A stretch of 64,000 nucleotides of DNA, taken from the NCBI RefSeq assembly GCF_003670115.1, contig NZ_QQTY01000003.1, positions 62,001-126,000 on the forward strand, read 5' to 3'. The translations under genes and the position numbers were made by a program. The notes beneath the pieces were generated by a model. The model was given only the letters and a program-made list of their open reading frames with translations. It did no database searches and was not told where the DNA came from. Within the stretch, counting starts at the first letter, position 1. Each line of letters begins with the position of its first letter. This document shows, one piece after another, positions 43,388-53,348 of this stretch. Origin of the DNA: Natronorubrum halophilum (lineage in GTDB: Archaea; Halobacteriota; Halobacteria; Halobacteriales; Natrialbaceae).

Positions 43388-43736
43388 GGTGCCACTCCGT
43401 CTCCGCGGCGAACTCCTCGAAGTAGCCCGCCGCCTGCGCTCGACCCTCCTCGGTCGCGGACGACAGCGACACCTGAAAGAACGCCGTCGGCATCGCGTTC
43501 AGCTCCGCTTGATTCGATCGAATGAACTCGAGGACCGACGACTGGTGTTTGCCGGCGTGGATCGACGCGCCGACGAGAGCCGCGTCGAACTCGCCGAGGT
43601 CGAACGCAGCCGGACGGTCGTCGACGTCGATCGTCGGCGCGTCGTGTCCGCGTTTGCCGAGCACATCGGCGATACGAGCAGCCACGGATTCTGTCTGTCC
43701 CTCACCGGTGCCGTAGAGCACGAGAAAGGATATCAT
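43143..43736 (-). CDS. Flavodoxin-domain protein (HemG-like)
   Basis: The 197-residue protein starts MISFLVLYGTGEGQTESVAA, the FMN phosphate-binding loop of flavodoxins, and continues with SIHAGKHQSSVLEFIRSNQA and FFGGALRYSEYGFLKRLLMK, which resemble the menaquinone-dependent protoporphyrinogen oxidase HemG. It probably binds FMN and transfers electrons. Its C-terminal half is duplicated at 59640. Confidence 0.9.
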   Translation of the reverse strand: MISFLVLYGTGEGQTESVAARIADVLGKRGHDAPTIDVDDRPAAFDLGEFDAALVGASIHAGKHQSSVLEFIRSNQAELNAMPTAFFQVSLSSATEEGRAQAAGYFEEFAAETEWHPDRVGFFGGALRYSEYGFLKRLLMKQIAKRTISEMPEADASGDVEFTDWAEVEAFAGDVAAFVEGRLGVTPPVSGDEAELE

Positions 43737-43958
43737 TGGATTAGTACCCCTACCTCGAGTGCAAGTATAAAACGATCACCTGGTCGAATCCCCACCGACG
43801 CTCGATTGACGGACCGCTCTCTACAGAGAATGCGATTGATCTCGAGGGCGTTGGTGACGACCACGACATCGTTCTGCAGATTTCTACAGCGACCAGTATC
43901 GATCCCGTCTGCGGCCCGAATCGGTTCCGAAGGGGATGGGAAACGACTATCGATCAGC

Positions 43959-44407
43959 CTAGTCGCGGATAACGGTGACAGAGACCGGCGACCGGTGGAC
44001 AACCATATCGGCGACGCTGCCGAGCAACAGTCGCGTCTCTCCGGTTCGTCCGTGGCTGCCTATGACGATGTGATCGATCTCGTTCTCCTCGGCGTAGTCG
44101 ACGATTTCGCGTGTGGGTTCGCCGATCTCGGTTTCGATATCGAGCGCCACGTCGTATTTACTCGCCAGTTCACATGCGTCGTCGAAAATTTTTTCTCCGC
44201 TCCGTTCGCCCGCCCATACCACTCGTCGAATCCGTGGGGCGGTTCGTTTCTGACGCCGACGTCGGTCGGTGAACTGTAGGCGAGATCCGTGGGATCGAGT
44301 ACGTGAAGCGCGATGACGGACGCGTCGTTGTACTCCTCGAACGCGTGCTCCAGCGCTCGTTTAGATGGCGGTGATCCACCGACAGGAACCAGTAGTTGCC
44401 GAGACAC
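43959..44407 (-). pseudogene. UspA protein with a frameshift
   Basis: From a GTG at 44407 the frame reads SRQLLVPVGGSPPSKRALEH through PPHGFDEWYG; then a shift near 44215 leads to GEKIFDDACELASKYDVALD and the ATP-binding end VIGSHGRTGETRLLLGSVAD. One indel splits an otherwise complete Usp domain. It could be a recent mutation or a sequencing error. Confidence 0.75.
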
Positions 44408-44498
44408 CGAACTGGCGTCCCTCGCGGAGTCCCAAGGTACTATCCGGCGAACCTCGGTCCAGACGCGCACTGGCTTCCGTCTCGATCCGAAGTCGACG

Positions 44499-44924
44499 CT
44501 ACCGGACGACGATGACGGGGACCGGCGATCGACGGACGACGTTTTCCGCGACGCTTCCGAGTAGGATACGCGAAATCCCCTCACGGCTATGGCTTCCGAT
44601 GACAATCGTATCGTACGCCTCCTTCTCCGCCAGATCGACGATCTCGTGATCGGGTTTCCCGGTAACAGTTTCGGTATCGAGATCGCGGCCGCGGTCCGCG
44701 GCGAGTTCGGTCGCATCGTCGAGGATATCGTGTCCGTGATCGCGGGCCCGATCGACGGCGGGAATCCGCTCTTCGGGATCTTGGAATACCGCCGAGTAGC
44801 CTTCCGGAACCGGGACGACGTATAGGGCGACTACGTCCGCATCCGGAAACTTCTCGAGCGCGTACTCGAGTGCGTCTTTCGCCGGTTCCGAACCGTCGTA
44901 CGGAACGAGGAGTCGGTTACTCAT
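44499..44924 (-). CDS. UspA universal stress protein
   Basis: The 141-residue single-domain protein starts MSNRLLVPYDGSEPAKDALE and ends with the ATP-binding signature VIGSHSREGISRILLGSVAE. It lies next to the frameshifted Usp gene, suggesting tandem duplication. Confidence 0.93.
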   Translation of the reverse strand: MSNRLLVPYDGSEPAKDALEYALEKFPDADVVALYVVPVPEGYSAVFQDPEERIPAVDRARDHGHDILDDATELAADRGRDLDTETVTGKPDHEIVDLAEKEAYDTIVIGSHSREGISRILLGSVAENVVRRSPVPVIVVR

Positions 44925-45834
44925 GTGAGTCTACACGTGATCCACCGATATAATACGGTGACCGTGTTTGAGCCGCCAGTACGACTATCGAACACCGATT
45001 TGACGTGTTCCGTGGGGCAACCTGCACGGCTCAACTCCGTATTCCCTGGCTATGTACTCGACAGACTCGTATGAGCGTCAGAACACCTGCAGATATTGTC
45101 ACGTCTCCTGTAGGATTCTCACAGATCTACGACAAGCCGTCGGCTCGGCGTGACAACGTTCGTTCTCGACAGCCTCTCAGATGGGGTCGTTCTACCCGCT
45201 CACGGAGTAGCTGTCAATGGGAGGGAAAATGCATCGAGATCAAATCCGAACGGTCCAGTACCGTCTTGTCTCGTGAAACTGTCAGGTTTCTACCGCGAAG
45301 CCGAGTGAAACCTGATTTGGGACCGTATGACGCATATCTTTCATTTTTCACGTCGTCTTACTGATCGCTACCACCGGCTCAGCGAAGGATGCACCGATTT
45401 CCCGCGATACGTCGGTAGAACTGCCAAAATTTACACACATACGGTCGTAATAGCGGCTACTGGAAATAGGCTATTTTCGAAACAGATGCGGCCCAACATG
45501 GAGTAATTCAAACAGTATCTTGATCTGAGATTCGATACGATCAAGCCTCGCGACAATTTTCCATTATGATGTATAGTTGATGTCCTGGCCATGCTACACG
45601 GCCTCGCCGCCAGAAGGCTTGAAAGTCGATGGTTCGAGCATTTTCACAGATCGCTCGTTCGTCGCTGTCATCGCGATAATCCTCGCGTACGCCGACGAGA
45701 TCGGTCCCGAAATCACGATTGTTGCGTCATAAAACGATTACGCGGTGTTGATTTCACTTCGAGATCATTGATTGAACTGATAGAACAAGCCTGTGTACTC
45801 AACAATTATCATTGATGACTACGAATAGTACACT
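44925..45834. other. Long gap with a weak small ORF
   Basis: About 900 bases without a recognisable gene. A plus-strand ORF at 45580-45732 (50 residues: MSWPCYTASPPEGLKVDGSS, then VAVIAIILAYADEIGPEITI) is coding-like and has one hydrophobic stretch, but matches nothing I know. The rest looks non-coding. Confidence 0.3.
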
Positions 45835-46428
45835 ATGTTTCCTGAACACATCGAGACGGAACGCCTCCATCTCGAACGGTTTACACACGACACTGTGGAT
45901 GTGTTTGCCCTCCATGAGTTCTACAGCACGGGCGACGAAACTGCGGAGATGTTCGAGTACTGGGATTCGAACCCCCACGACACGGTGAAAGAGACGTACG
46001 ACTACGTGTACAAAGCAGAACAACTGTGGAACGATGGGGAGGCTGCAAAATACGTGATACGGCCAAAGGAAGGCGAAGACGATGCAGGTGCCATCGCTGG
46101 AACGACGGGCCTGTACCCCGACTGGGAGAAACGGTCTGCCAGCCTCGGTATCATCCTCGACAAGCGATTTTGGGGGCGCGGCTATTCAGGTGAACGAGCC
46201 GATGCCATCCTCTCCGTCGCGTTTGACCGACTCGACCTCGAACTCGTTGTTGCCGCCCATGGTGACGGGAACGAGAAGTCTCGACGTGCAATCGAAAAGT
46301 ATGTTGAACGGTATGACGGTCAATACGAGGGGCTTTTGCGGAATTGGCATCCGCAGGCCGATACCGTAGCCGACGTTCACAGATACACGATTTCACGAGA
46401 GGAGTATTTCGAGGCATCCGACCGCTAA
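45835..46428 (+). CDS. GNAT acetyltransferase, RimJ/RimL type
   Basis: The 197-residue protein starts MFPEHIETERLHLERFTHDT and has the acetyl-CoA-binding segment LDKRFWGRGYSGERADAILS, typical of Acetyltransf_3 enzymes that acetylate ribosomal protein or small-molecule amines. The following loop AAHGDGNEKSRRAIEKYVER is the standard motif B. Substrate unknown. Confidence 0.9.
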   Translation: MFPEHIETERLHLERFTHDTVDVFALHEFYSTGDETAEMFEYWDSNPHDTVKETYDYVYKAEQLWNDGEAAKYVIRPKEGEDDAGAIAGTTGLYPDWEKRSASLGIILDKRFWGRGYSGERADAILSVAFDRLDLELVVAAHGDGNEKSRRAIEKYVERYDGQYEGLLRNWHPQADTVADVHRYTISREEYFEASDR

Positions 46429-46524
46429 TTAGCTGTTCTATGACCACTCGCTGAGATGGTCAATCGAGGTTACGCGGTCGTACTCAACCCCCGTTATTTT
46501 TGCGCTGCTCGTTGGATCTTCAGT

Positions 46525-47412
46525 ATGGTCCACTCGATTCTCGTTCCCTACGACGGATCCCAGCGCTCGCAGTCAGCATTGCAGTACGCAGCCGATATCT
46601 TTGGCGGCGAGACGATTACCGCACTCCACACGCTCGACCCGTTCGCGACGATTCCGGATTCGGAAGAACAGGCACGAGAACGATACGAACGGGCGGAGGA
46701 CGTCCTCGGAACCGTACGCGCCGTCGCAGACGTTCGTTCGACAACGATCTCGTCCGAATTCGTCTACGGGCACGCGATTCACACGATCCTGCGATACGCC
46801 GACCTGTATACGTTCGATCGGATCGTGATCCACGGAACCCATCGTTCGGATACCGCAGCCGATTCAATCGGGAACGTACCCGAAGCGATCGTCCGCCGGG
46901 CGCGGGTTCCGGTCACCGTCCTTCGATCGACGTTCAACGATGGACGAATCGCGTCTCCGGATACGGTGCTGGTTCCCTTCGACGGATCGTCTCCGTCGTG
47001 TAACGCGTTGAAACACGCGATCGACACGTTTCCGGACGCGACGGTGCACGTGCTCTACGTGCGGTATCCGTTCGTGGACGATCTCGACCACCTCGGCATA
47101 CGCAGCGGCGACTGCACCGATTTCAAGGAGTGGTACGATGCAGTCCGAACCTGGCACGAGCGAGCGGATCGGGACGCGGACCGCGTTCTGGGGATCGCAG
47201 ACTCGATTGTGGACGATACCGATGCGAATCTCCAATCGGCAATCGAGTCTGGGGTCCCGCCGCGTGTCATCCTCGAGTACGCCGATCGAATCGGGGCCGA
47301 CCACGTTCTCATCGGTAGCCACAGCCACGACGGCGGAACGCATATTTTGCTCGGGAGCGTCGCCGAGCGGATCGTTCGACGATCGTCCACGCCGGTAACG
47401 ATCGTCAGGTGA
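46525..47412 (+). CDS. Tandem UspA universal stress protein
   Basis: The 295-residue protein from the ATG at 46525 has two Usp domains, beginning MVHSILVPYDGSQRSQSALQ and DTVLVPFDGSSPSCNALKHA. The C-terminal signature LIGSHSHDGGTHILLGSVAE is well formed; the first domain's is weaker (IHGTHRSDTAADSIGNV), so it may not bind ATP. Confidence 0.9.
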   Translation: MVHSILVPYDGSQRSQSALQYAADIFGGETITALHTLDPFATIPDSEEQARERYERAEDVLGTVRAVADVRSTTISSEFVYGHAIHTILRYADLYTFDRIVIHGTHRSDTAADSIGNVPEAIVRRARVPVTVLRSTFNDGRIASPDTVLVPFDGSSPSCNALKHAIDTFPDATVHVLYVRYPFVDDLDHLGIRSGDCTDFKEWYDAVRTWHERADRDADRVLGIADSIVDDTDANLQSAIESGVPPRVILEYADRIGADHVLIGSHSHDGGTHILLGSVAERIVRRSSTPVTIVR

Positions 47413-47639
47413 TTACGGCCCCATCGGCGAGCGGACGTTCGGTGGCCGCTACTCGTCCCCCGGAGGGTGGGCGGCAGTCCTCGGTGTGTGGTCCCTCTGC
47501 AGTCGTCGATTCGAAATTTGTAGATCGCGAGCCCGCCCGTCAGGTACGCTAGCTCAAGGACGTCCGCTACCAGTTCGCAGCGATAATATTTGATCGTCCC
47601 GGCGTGGGCGTCGTACTCGACCACACCCCCGGATCTCGA

Positions 47640-47916
47640 GCGCCGGTAAGTGAACGTGGCGGAGTTCGATTTCCCAGGTCTCGGCGCTCGCGCGGGCGTC
47701 TTCGTCGGACAACGTGGCTCCCAACCGGTCGAAGTCGATACGGTCGTCTTCCACCGTATGTGTGAGTGATGTCTGCTGTGGGACTTCGATGACGTTTACG
47801 GCGATCACTTCGGCGTTTTCCGCATCGTGTTCGTGTGCACTGGCCGCTGCCATGCGAAGGAAATCGCGTTCCGTCTCGGGGTTCGCAACGGGAAGGAAGA
47901 CTCGATACTGTCCCAT
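47640..47916 (-). pseudogene. Fragment of a transporter-linked UspA domain
   Basis: The minus strand from an ATG at 47916 reads MGQYRVFLPVANPETERDFL and AEVIAVNVIEVPQQTSLTHT, the start of the UspA-like domain attached to haloarchaeal APC-type amino acid permeases, and then decays. Homology is lost on both sides. A further protein-like stretch (EYDAHAGTIKYYRCELVADV) lies at 47500-47620 in another frame. Confidence 0.55.
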
Positions 47917-47989
47917 TCCGTCTGCGGCCGGCGTCGATTTGGGTGCAATCGCTTCGCCCAACAGGCTCTCGCTGAGCGTCGAACCAGAA

Positions 47990-48247
47990 CGTGTCGGTAA
48001 GGACGGCGACGTTGTGGGAATCGCTACGCTCGATAGCATCACTCGGACAGGGGATGCGACAACTGTCACCGTTGGCGACGTGGTGGCTCGAGAGACGGTA
48101 TCAGTTTCGGCAGAGACGGCTGCGATGGACGCGTTGGTGCAACTCTGGTCGAACCACGCCGATCAGTTGCTCGTCGAAACGGACGGCCACGTGATCGGTG
48201 CTGTGACCGGGTCCGGCATCATCGAGGTTGCAGATCTTCGGAAATAG
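47990..48247 (+). pseudogene. CBS-domain fragment
   Basis: The plus strand reads VVGIATLDSITRTGDATTVT, then VGDVVARETVSVSAETAAMD and LLVETDGHVIGAVTGSGIIE, which is the end of a CBS pair as in CBS-containing proteases. The N-terminal part is missing, so it is a relic. Confidence 0.65.
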
Positions 48248-48274
48248 GCGGGGATCGTGTGAGTCTGGTGGCGA

Positions 48275-48919
48275 TTACGGGTCCTCGCGGCGGATTTGCT
48301 CCGGCGGGGCCTCGAGTTCGACTTCGACCTCGTTCGTTCGCATGAACGGCGGCGTCCATGGATCGTTGTACTGGAGGAGCGTCGGCTCGCCGCGCCGCTC
48401 GATATCTTGCCGTGAGAGCTCCTCGAGCAGATGGGCTCGCTCTCGATCGACGCGTTCATTGGTCGCGTACCACGAGAACCGTCGAACCGCCACCGTACGC
48501 GGTGGGTCGACGACGAGCCGAACAGCCGGATCGGTCGGCACCGGTGCGGTCTCGTCGGTGTACGTTCGCGGTAGGTAGAATGCCATCATCACCTCGTCGC
48601 CGTCTGACTCTGTTCGCACGGGAGCGGTCATCGGGATCGACGTCCCGCGGACTGTAACCGGTGTGGTCATCGCTACGTCTTCGCGACGCGTGTTTTCACC
48701 CGAGATGTAGCGAAAGAGCCGTCTGAACGCCGTCGCTGCGTCAGGAGCCGTTGTCTCGGCACGGATCGTCCGCGGGTAGCGGCGGATCTCGATACCGTCG
48801 AAGCGATCCAGCGTCTCCAACGGGACGCGTTCGGTCGTTCGGGTGACGTACACACCCCACCCGATCCACAGTCCGACCAGCGCGGCGGTTCCGAGTAGTA
48901 GCTTTCGTACGAATCGCAT
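48275..48919 (-). CDS. SOUL-family heme-binding protein
   Basis: The product is about 214 residues from MRFVRKLLLG (48919). It has an N-terminal membrane helix (LLLGTAALVGLWIGWGVYV) followed by the SOUL domain with ETLDRFDGIEIRRYPRTIRA and DVAMTTPVTVRGTSIPMTAP. SOUL proteins bind heme or tetrapyrroles. The anchored form suggests a role at the membrane. Confidence 0.9.
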   Translation of the reverse strand: MRFVRKLLLGTAALVGLWIGWGVYVTRTTERVPLETLDRFDGIEIRRYPRTIRAETTAPDAATAFRRLFRYISGENTRREDVAMTTPVTVRGTSIPMTAPVRTESDGDEVMMAFYLPRTYTDETAPVPTDPAVRLVVDPPRTVAVRRFSWYATNERVDRERAHLLEELSRQDIERRGEPTLLQYNDPWTPPFMRTNEVEVELEAPPEQIRREDP

Positions 48920-49036
48920 AGGCGTCGCACGACTCAAATCCCAATAGATCTGGGGGGCAATTCACTGCCCCGCAACGATCAGAACCGTTACGGTTCGTCT
49001 GGAACGTATAAGTTCAGGAACGTCGTCGTTCGATGC

Positions 49037-49975
49037 GTGAACGCTACAGCGGCACAACCGATCGAATTCGAGTCTCTGACCAAGTATTACGGCGACGTTC
49101 GAGGGGTCGAGGAACTCACGTTCACCGTCGACGAGGGCGAAATCTTCGGTTTTTTGGGTCCGAACGGAGCGGGAAAGTCGACGGCGATTCGGCTCCTCCT
49201 CGGTCTGTTGAAACCCACCGACGGTTCGGTGTCGTTGCTGGGACGAGACGTCACGAACCGGGTCGAACTGCGCGACGTGAAACGACACGTTGGCTACCTT
49301 CCGAGTGATGTTACCTTCTACGATCGTGTGACCGGTGTGGACGTCCTCGACCACTTTGGTCGGCTTCGCGGTGACGAGCGTCGATCTGAACTCCTCAAGC
49401 GGTTTCCGGTGCCTCTCGAGCGGCACGTGAAAACGTATTCGAGCGGTAACAAGCAAAAACTCGCCATCGTCGCGACGTTCATGCACGATCCCGAGGTGGC
49501 GATCATGGACGAGCCGACCGCTGGCTTGGATCCACTCGTCCAACACGAATTCTACGAACTGCTCGAGGAGCGACAGGAGGAAGGACAAACGAGTTTCTTC
49601 TCCTCACATGTCCTGAGCGAGGTTCGCCGCGTCTGCGATCGCGTCGGGATCATCAGAGACGGGCGGCTAATCGAACTCGATACCGTCAGCAACATCCTCG
49701 CGGAAGGCGGCACCGTCGCCAGGGTCCGATTGGCCGAGGAGCCGCCGGCCGCATCTCTCGAGTTCCCTGGTGTCGCGCACGTCGACCGGCGGAACGGCGA
49801 GTATCGACTAGTTCTCTCCAAAGAGTTTGACGCTCTAATCGATCGATTAGACGAGTACACCGTTATCGATCTGGAGGTCCGTGAGGCCTCTATCGAAGAC
49901 GTATTCATGCACTTTTACGACGGCGCGGACAACGCGATGGAGACCGATTCCACGACGGTAGACGACGGTCTCTGA
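49037..49975 (+). CDS. ABC transporter ATPase
   Basis: The 312-residue protein from a GTG start has Walker A (GPNGAGKST), the signature YSSGNKQKLAI, Walker B VAIMDEPTAGLDP and the switch His in FSSHVLSEV. This is the layout of ABC-2 exporter ATPases. The cognate permease is probably the 51415 gene, from which it is separated by a minus-strand gene. Confidence 0.93.
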   Translation: MNATAAQPIEFESLTKYYGDVRGVEELTFTVDEGEIFGFLGPNGAGKSTAIRLLLGLLKPTDGSVSLLGRDVTNRVELRDVKRHVGYLPSDVTFYDRVTGVDVLDHFGRLRGDERRSELLKRFPVPLERHVKTYSSGNKQKLAIVATFMHDPEVAIMDEPTAGLDPLVQHEFYELLEERQEEGQTSFFSSHVLSEVRRVCDRVGIIRDGRLIELDTVSNILAEGGTVARVRLAEEPPAASLEFPGVAHVDRRNGEYRLVLSKEFDALIDRLDEYTVIDLEVREASIEDVFMHFYDGADNAMETDSTTVDDGL

Positions 49976-50081
49976 TACGGTCTGCTGTCAGTCACTACCG
50001 GGTCGACGGTGTCCCGTCATCCGGTTGCTCCGATACACGGTGACAGCGATCGTATGAAGGGAGAGGCTGTACACCTCGGCG

Positions 50082-51239
50082 TCATCGCCTTCGTAGCCAC
50101 CAGATCGCAGCGAGGAGTAAAACGATCCCGACTGCGACGAATGGCGCTATGGAGTCGGCGTCTGTGTCTTCCTCGGCCTCGACGATCGAGAGCGGAATCG
50201 ACTCCGGCTGCTCGATCATCCGGTCGCCCGCATCGGTCTCGTAGGTGAGCGTGAGCGCGACGCTGGTAGTCGTCTCGATCGAATCCGGCGACGACTCGAC
50301 GGCGAACCATGCCGTTTTGGACTCGCCTGGCTCGAGCGTTCCGACGTACGCCGTCGGCGAGTCGCTCGTCAAGGGTGGCCCAACCTCGATCGTCGCGACG
50401 ACGCCGGTTGCCGGCTCGTCGTCTTCATTTGTGATCCGGACCTCGTACATCCCCTCGTCGTCGACGGGTACGTCCTCGGTTACGGGTGTCACTTCGAACG
50501 ATCGGGGCTCATCGATCTCTACCTCGAGCAGCGTCGGACCGCCGGTTCGGACGCCCGCATCTTCCGAACCGACGATCCCGCCGTCGGTTTCGGCCGGCGG
50601 ACTCTCGTTGGCGAGGTCGTCGACGTCGATCCGGTACTGGACGGTCGCAAACAGCGGATACGATCCCGGATCGACGTCCGCAGCCGCGATGTCGACCGTC
50701 ACGGTTTCTTCGTCCCCGGGAGAGAGGTCGTCGACGACGACGGACCGAGTCGGCTGCGTTGCTGCCGGGGGACCGAATGTCACGACACCGTTCTGAGACT
50801 GCACCGTCACGACGATGTCGGTCGCCTCCTGGTCGCCCTCGTTAGCTACCTCAAGCGATAGCGTCGTCGCGTCCCCCGCGCCGATGGACTGTTCGTCGTC
50901 GACTGCAACGGTGACGTTTCCTTCTGGCCCCTGAACGAGCCCACCCTCCTCCGCTCGCGGGTCGGTCGGCGGGGGCCACGACGTATCGACGGGCGGTTGG
51001 ACCGGAGATCCGTTCTGAATCGGCGTATCGGCTGGTACGTCGCTTTCGTTGTCTGTCGGTTCCCCTGCGTTCTCCTCCTCGGGCGGGAGTTCGTCTTGCA
51101 CAGATTCAAGTGAGTCTACTTCGGGGAGCGGTGTCGCCGCGACGGCACTCGTTGCGAGCGAGCCGATGACGAAGAGCGTGCACGCGATGAGAACCGTTCG
51201 CCACGCCAGACGACGTTCCGTCCGCTCTCGATCAATCAC
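50082..51239 (-). CDS. Exported CARDB/COG1361-like protein with C-terminal anchor
   Basis: The 385-residue protein starts at a GTG (51239) with a signal/anchor helix (RTVLIACTLFVIGSLATSAV), a Pro/Asp/Glu-rich linker, repeated beta-sandwich parts (TTLSLEVANEGDQEATDIVV, SPGDEETVTVDIAAADVDPG, YEVRITNEDDEPATGVVATI) and a C-terminal helix FVAVGIVLLLAAIWWLRRR. This CARDB-like, COG1361 architecture belongs to cell-surface or S-layer-associated proteins. It lies between the ABC-2 genes on the opposite strand. Confidence 0.85.
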   Translation of the reverse strand: MIDRERTERRLAWRTVLIACTLFVIGSLATSAVAATPLPEVDSLESVQDELPPEEENAGEPTDNESDVPADTPIQNGSPVQPPVDTSWPPPTDPRAEEGGLVQGPEGNVTVAVDDEQSIGAGDATTLSLEVANEGDQEATDIVVTVQSQNGVVTFGPPAATQPTRSVVVDDLSPGDEETVTVDIAAADVDPGSYPLFATVQYRIDVDDLANESPPAETDGGIVGSEDAGVRTGGPTLLEVEIDEPRSFEVTPVTEDVPVDDEGMYEVRITNEDDEPATGVVATIEVGPPLTSDSPTAYVGTLEPGESKTAWFAVESSPDSIETTTSVALTLTYETDAGDRMIEQPESIPLSIVEAEEDTDADSIAPFVAVGIVLLLAAIWWLRRR

Positions 51240-51414
51240 ACCCGTCTTGGGATGAACCACTCGATAATAAACGGTTTCACCTGTTACAGATACGAATGGG
51301 ACAATTACTGAACCGTTATCGTGCAAACAGATCATTACTGCGAACGGTCACCGCTGTCTTGACACGGTTATAAGCGACTGCTGCTCGTCGGGAATCGGCA
51401 ACGGCCGATTCACG

Positions 51415-52215
51415 ATGCTCGAGATCACCTCGTTCGAGGCCGATCGCCGGCTTCGAGGGTCGCTGTTACTCGGCAGTGCGCTGATCGCGCTGATCGTCCT
51501 CACCATCGCGCTCTTTCCGTCGATTCAAGAATCGGGCGTAGATCTCGACGCCTACCTCGAATCGCTCCCGCCAGAGGCAACGCGTGCGTTCGTAGGGAAC
51601 GTGACGACATTGACCACGATCGAGGGGTACCTCGTCTCCCAGCTGTACCAGTTCGGCTGGGTGTTGTTGCTCGCGGTCTACTATGCGTACGCCGCCGCCT
51701 CGACGGTCGCTGGGGAGGTCGAACGCGGGACAGTGGAGCTAACGTTGTCCCTGCCGATAACTCGGACTCGAGCGGTGGTAGCCAAGTTCCTATCACTCGT
51801 TCCAGGAGTCGTCCTCGTGAATGCGATCACGTTTTTCGCGGTGTACGTTGGCGTCGCCCTCGTCGACGAGTCGATCGACGCAGTGGATCTGTTTGCCGTC
51901 CATGCGTACTCGGTCGCCTACCTGCTGGCTTGCGCCAGCGTCGGACTGCTTGCGTCGGTCACGTTTGATTCTGTTCGCCGCGCGCAGACCGCTGGTTCCG
52001 GGGCGGTTTTCGGGCTGTTTCTCCTCGACACGTTCACGTTCAACACTGACTACGAGTGGCTCGGCGACATCGCGTTCTCGCGGTACTTCGACCCCGGCGC
52101 AATTCTTATCGATGGCGACGTGTCGTGGAGCGACCTGTCTATTCTCCTTATCGCAATCGTCGTGCTGATCGTCGCCAGTGCCGAATACTTCGAACGCCGC
52201 GACCTCTCTGGGTGA
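51415..52215 (+). CDS. ABC-2 family transporter permease
   Basis: The 266-residue protein has six helices (LLGSALIALIVLTIALFPSI, LLACASVGLLASVTFDSVR, SILLIAIVVLIVASAEYF among them) and a large extracellular loop after the first. It fits ABC-2 permeases and probably works with the ATPase at 49037 despite the intervening minus-strand gene. Confidence 0.88.
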   Translation: MLEITSFEADRRLRGSLLLGSALIALIVLTIALFPSIQESGVDLDAYLESLPPEATRAFVGNVTTLTTIEGYLVSQLYQFGWVLLLAVYYAYAAASTVAGEVERGTVELTLSLPITRTRAVVAKFLSLVPGVVLVNAITFFAVYVGVALVDESIDAVDLFAVHAYSVAYLLACASVGLLASVTFDSVRRAQTAGSGAVFGLFLLDTFTFNTDYEWLGDIAFSRYFDPGAILIDGDVSWSDLSILLIAIVVLIVASAEYFERRDLSG

Positions 52216-52254
52216 CGTGTAATGTCCGAGTCGCATTCTCAACCGTCTCTCGTC

Positions 52255-52458
52255 TCAACCGCTGAACGCTTCTTTCTCTTCTCGAGCGATCGCATATAGT
52301 ACGAAAACCAACAACACGAAGACGGAGAATAATGCGAGGCCGACGTATCTAATTTCGTGTTTCCACGCGAACAACAACCTGATACCGCTGAGCCCGATCG
52401 CTGTGCAGAGTAGTACCCAAAAGAGTCGGTCACGGGTACGCAATTTTCGAACGCTCAT
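52255..52458 (-). CDS. Small two-helix membrane protein
   Basis: The 67-residue product (MSVRKLRTRDRLFWVLLCTA) has two hydrophobic segments and a charged end. Its ATG overlaps the stop of the CBS-MaoC gene (ATGA), which argues that it is a real, coupled gene. Function unknown. Confidence 0.65.
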   Translation of the reverse strand: MSVRKLRTRDRLFWVLLCTAIGLSGIRLLFAWKHEIRYVGLALFSVFVLLVFVLYAIAREEKEAFSG

Positions 52459-53266
52459 TCGTCGATATTCTCCCCATTTACGACGGTTGGGAGTCGATCG
52501 ATGAAAACCACAACCTCCCAGCGGATGACCGGTACGCCGTCCTCGTCGTACTCGACCGGTGAGACGAACTTCATGGCCTGTCCGAGATAAATGACGAGTC
52601 CGGGGAGCTGTGCCAACGCAGCGCTGATAACGCTCGACGTAAGTGCGCTGTGAACGATTCGATGGCTGAACCGCGTTCGTTTCGCGAACTACTCGTCCGG
52701 GTGAAGCAGATTTTTGTCACCCTCACTTCAGCAAATAGCTCGATATCATTTTCCGTGATCAGTTTCGTGAACGTGACGATATCACCGACACTTACGCCCG
52801 GTTCGCCTTCGTCGTCGTACTCGTAGCTCCACTCGAGCTCTTCCCTCGTGATCGACTCGAGCGACGGCGTCGACACGCCATTGATCATCATAGCGTCCAT
52901 CACGAAATGTGAGAGATCAGTCGCGGTAACGAGTTCAATGAACCTCTCATTATCAAGGACCGGGAGCTGGTTGATTTGGTGCTCGTAAAGCACCTTTGCT
53001 GCTTCGTGAACAGACGTCAGCGGTTCGATGGAGATCAATGGTTCCGACATGAACTCGCGCGTCGTCTGCATCATCAGCTCGTTCGACGCGATTAGCGACA
53101 CGAAATCGGATCGCGTGACGATACCGATCGGGTCGCCGTCGTCAACGATCGCAATCGATTCGAGTCCCAACTCAACGAAGCGTCTAGCAAGCTCGTCGAC
53201 GGTATCGTCCGGTAGAGCCGTCTCGACGGCATCCATCACGTCTTCCACAGATACTGAAACGACCAT
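52455..53266 (-). pseudogene. CBS-pair protein fused to a MaoC-like domain, disrupted
   Basis: From the ATG at 53266 a CBS pair is clear (VEDVMDAVETALPDDTVDEL, IVDDGDPIGIVTRSDFVSL, REFMSEPLISIEPLTSVHE). A MaoC/hotdog part follows (VSVGDIVTFTKLITENDIEL). Then a frameshift near 52720 and an in-frame TAG interrupt GDKNLLHPDE and FAKRTRFSHRIVHSALTSS through FIDRLPTVVNGENIDE. Two lesions make it unlikely to work. Confidence 0.8.
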
Positions 53267-53348
53267 GGGTTACGGACCACGTCGAGATCCATAACCACCT
53301 GACGCCACCCAAAGCGTCTTTTTCATCAGGGGTGTTCGTTATCTTCCC

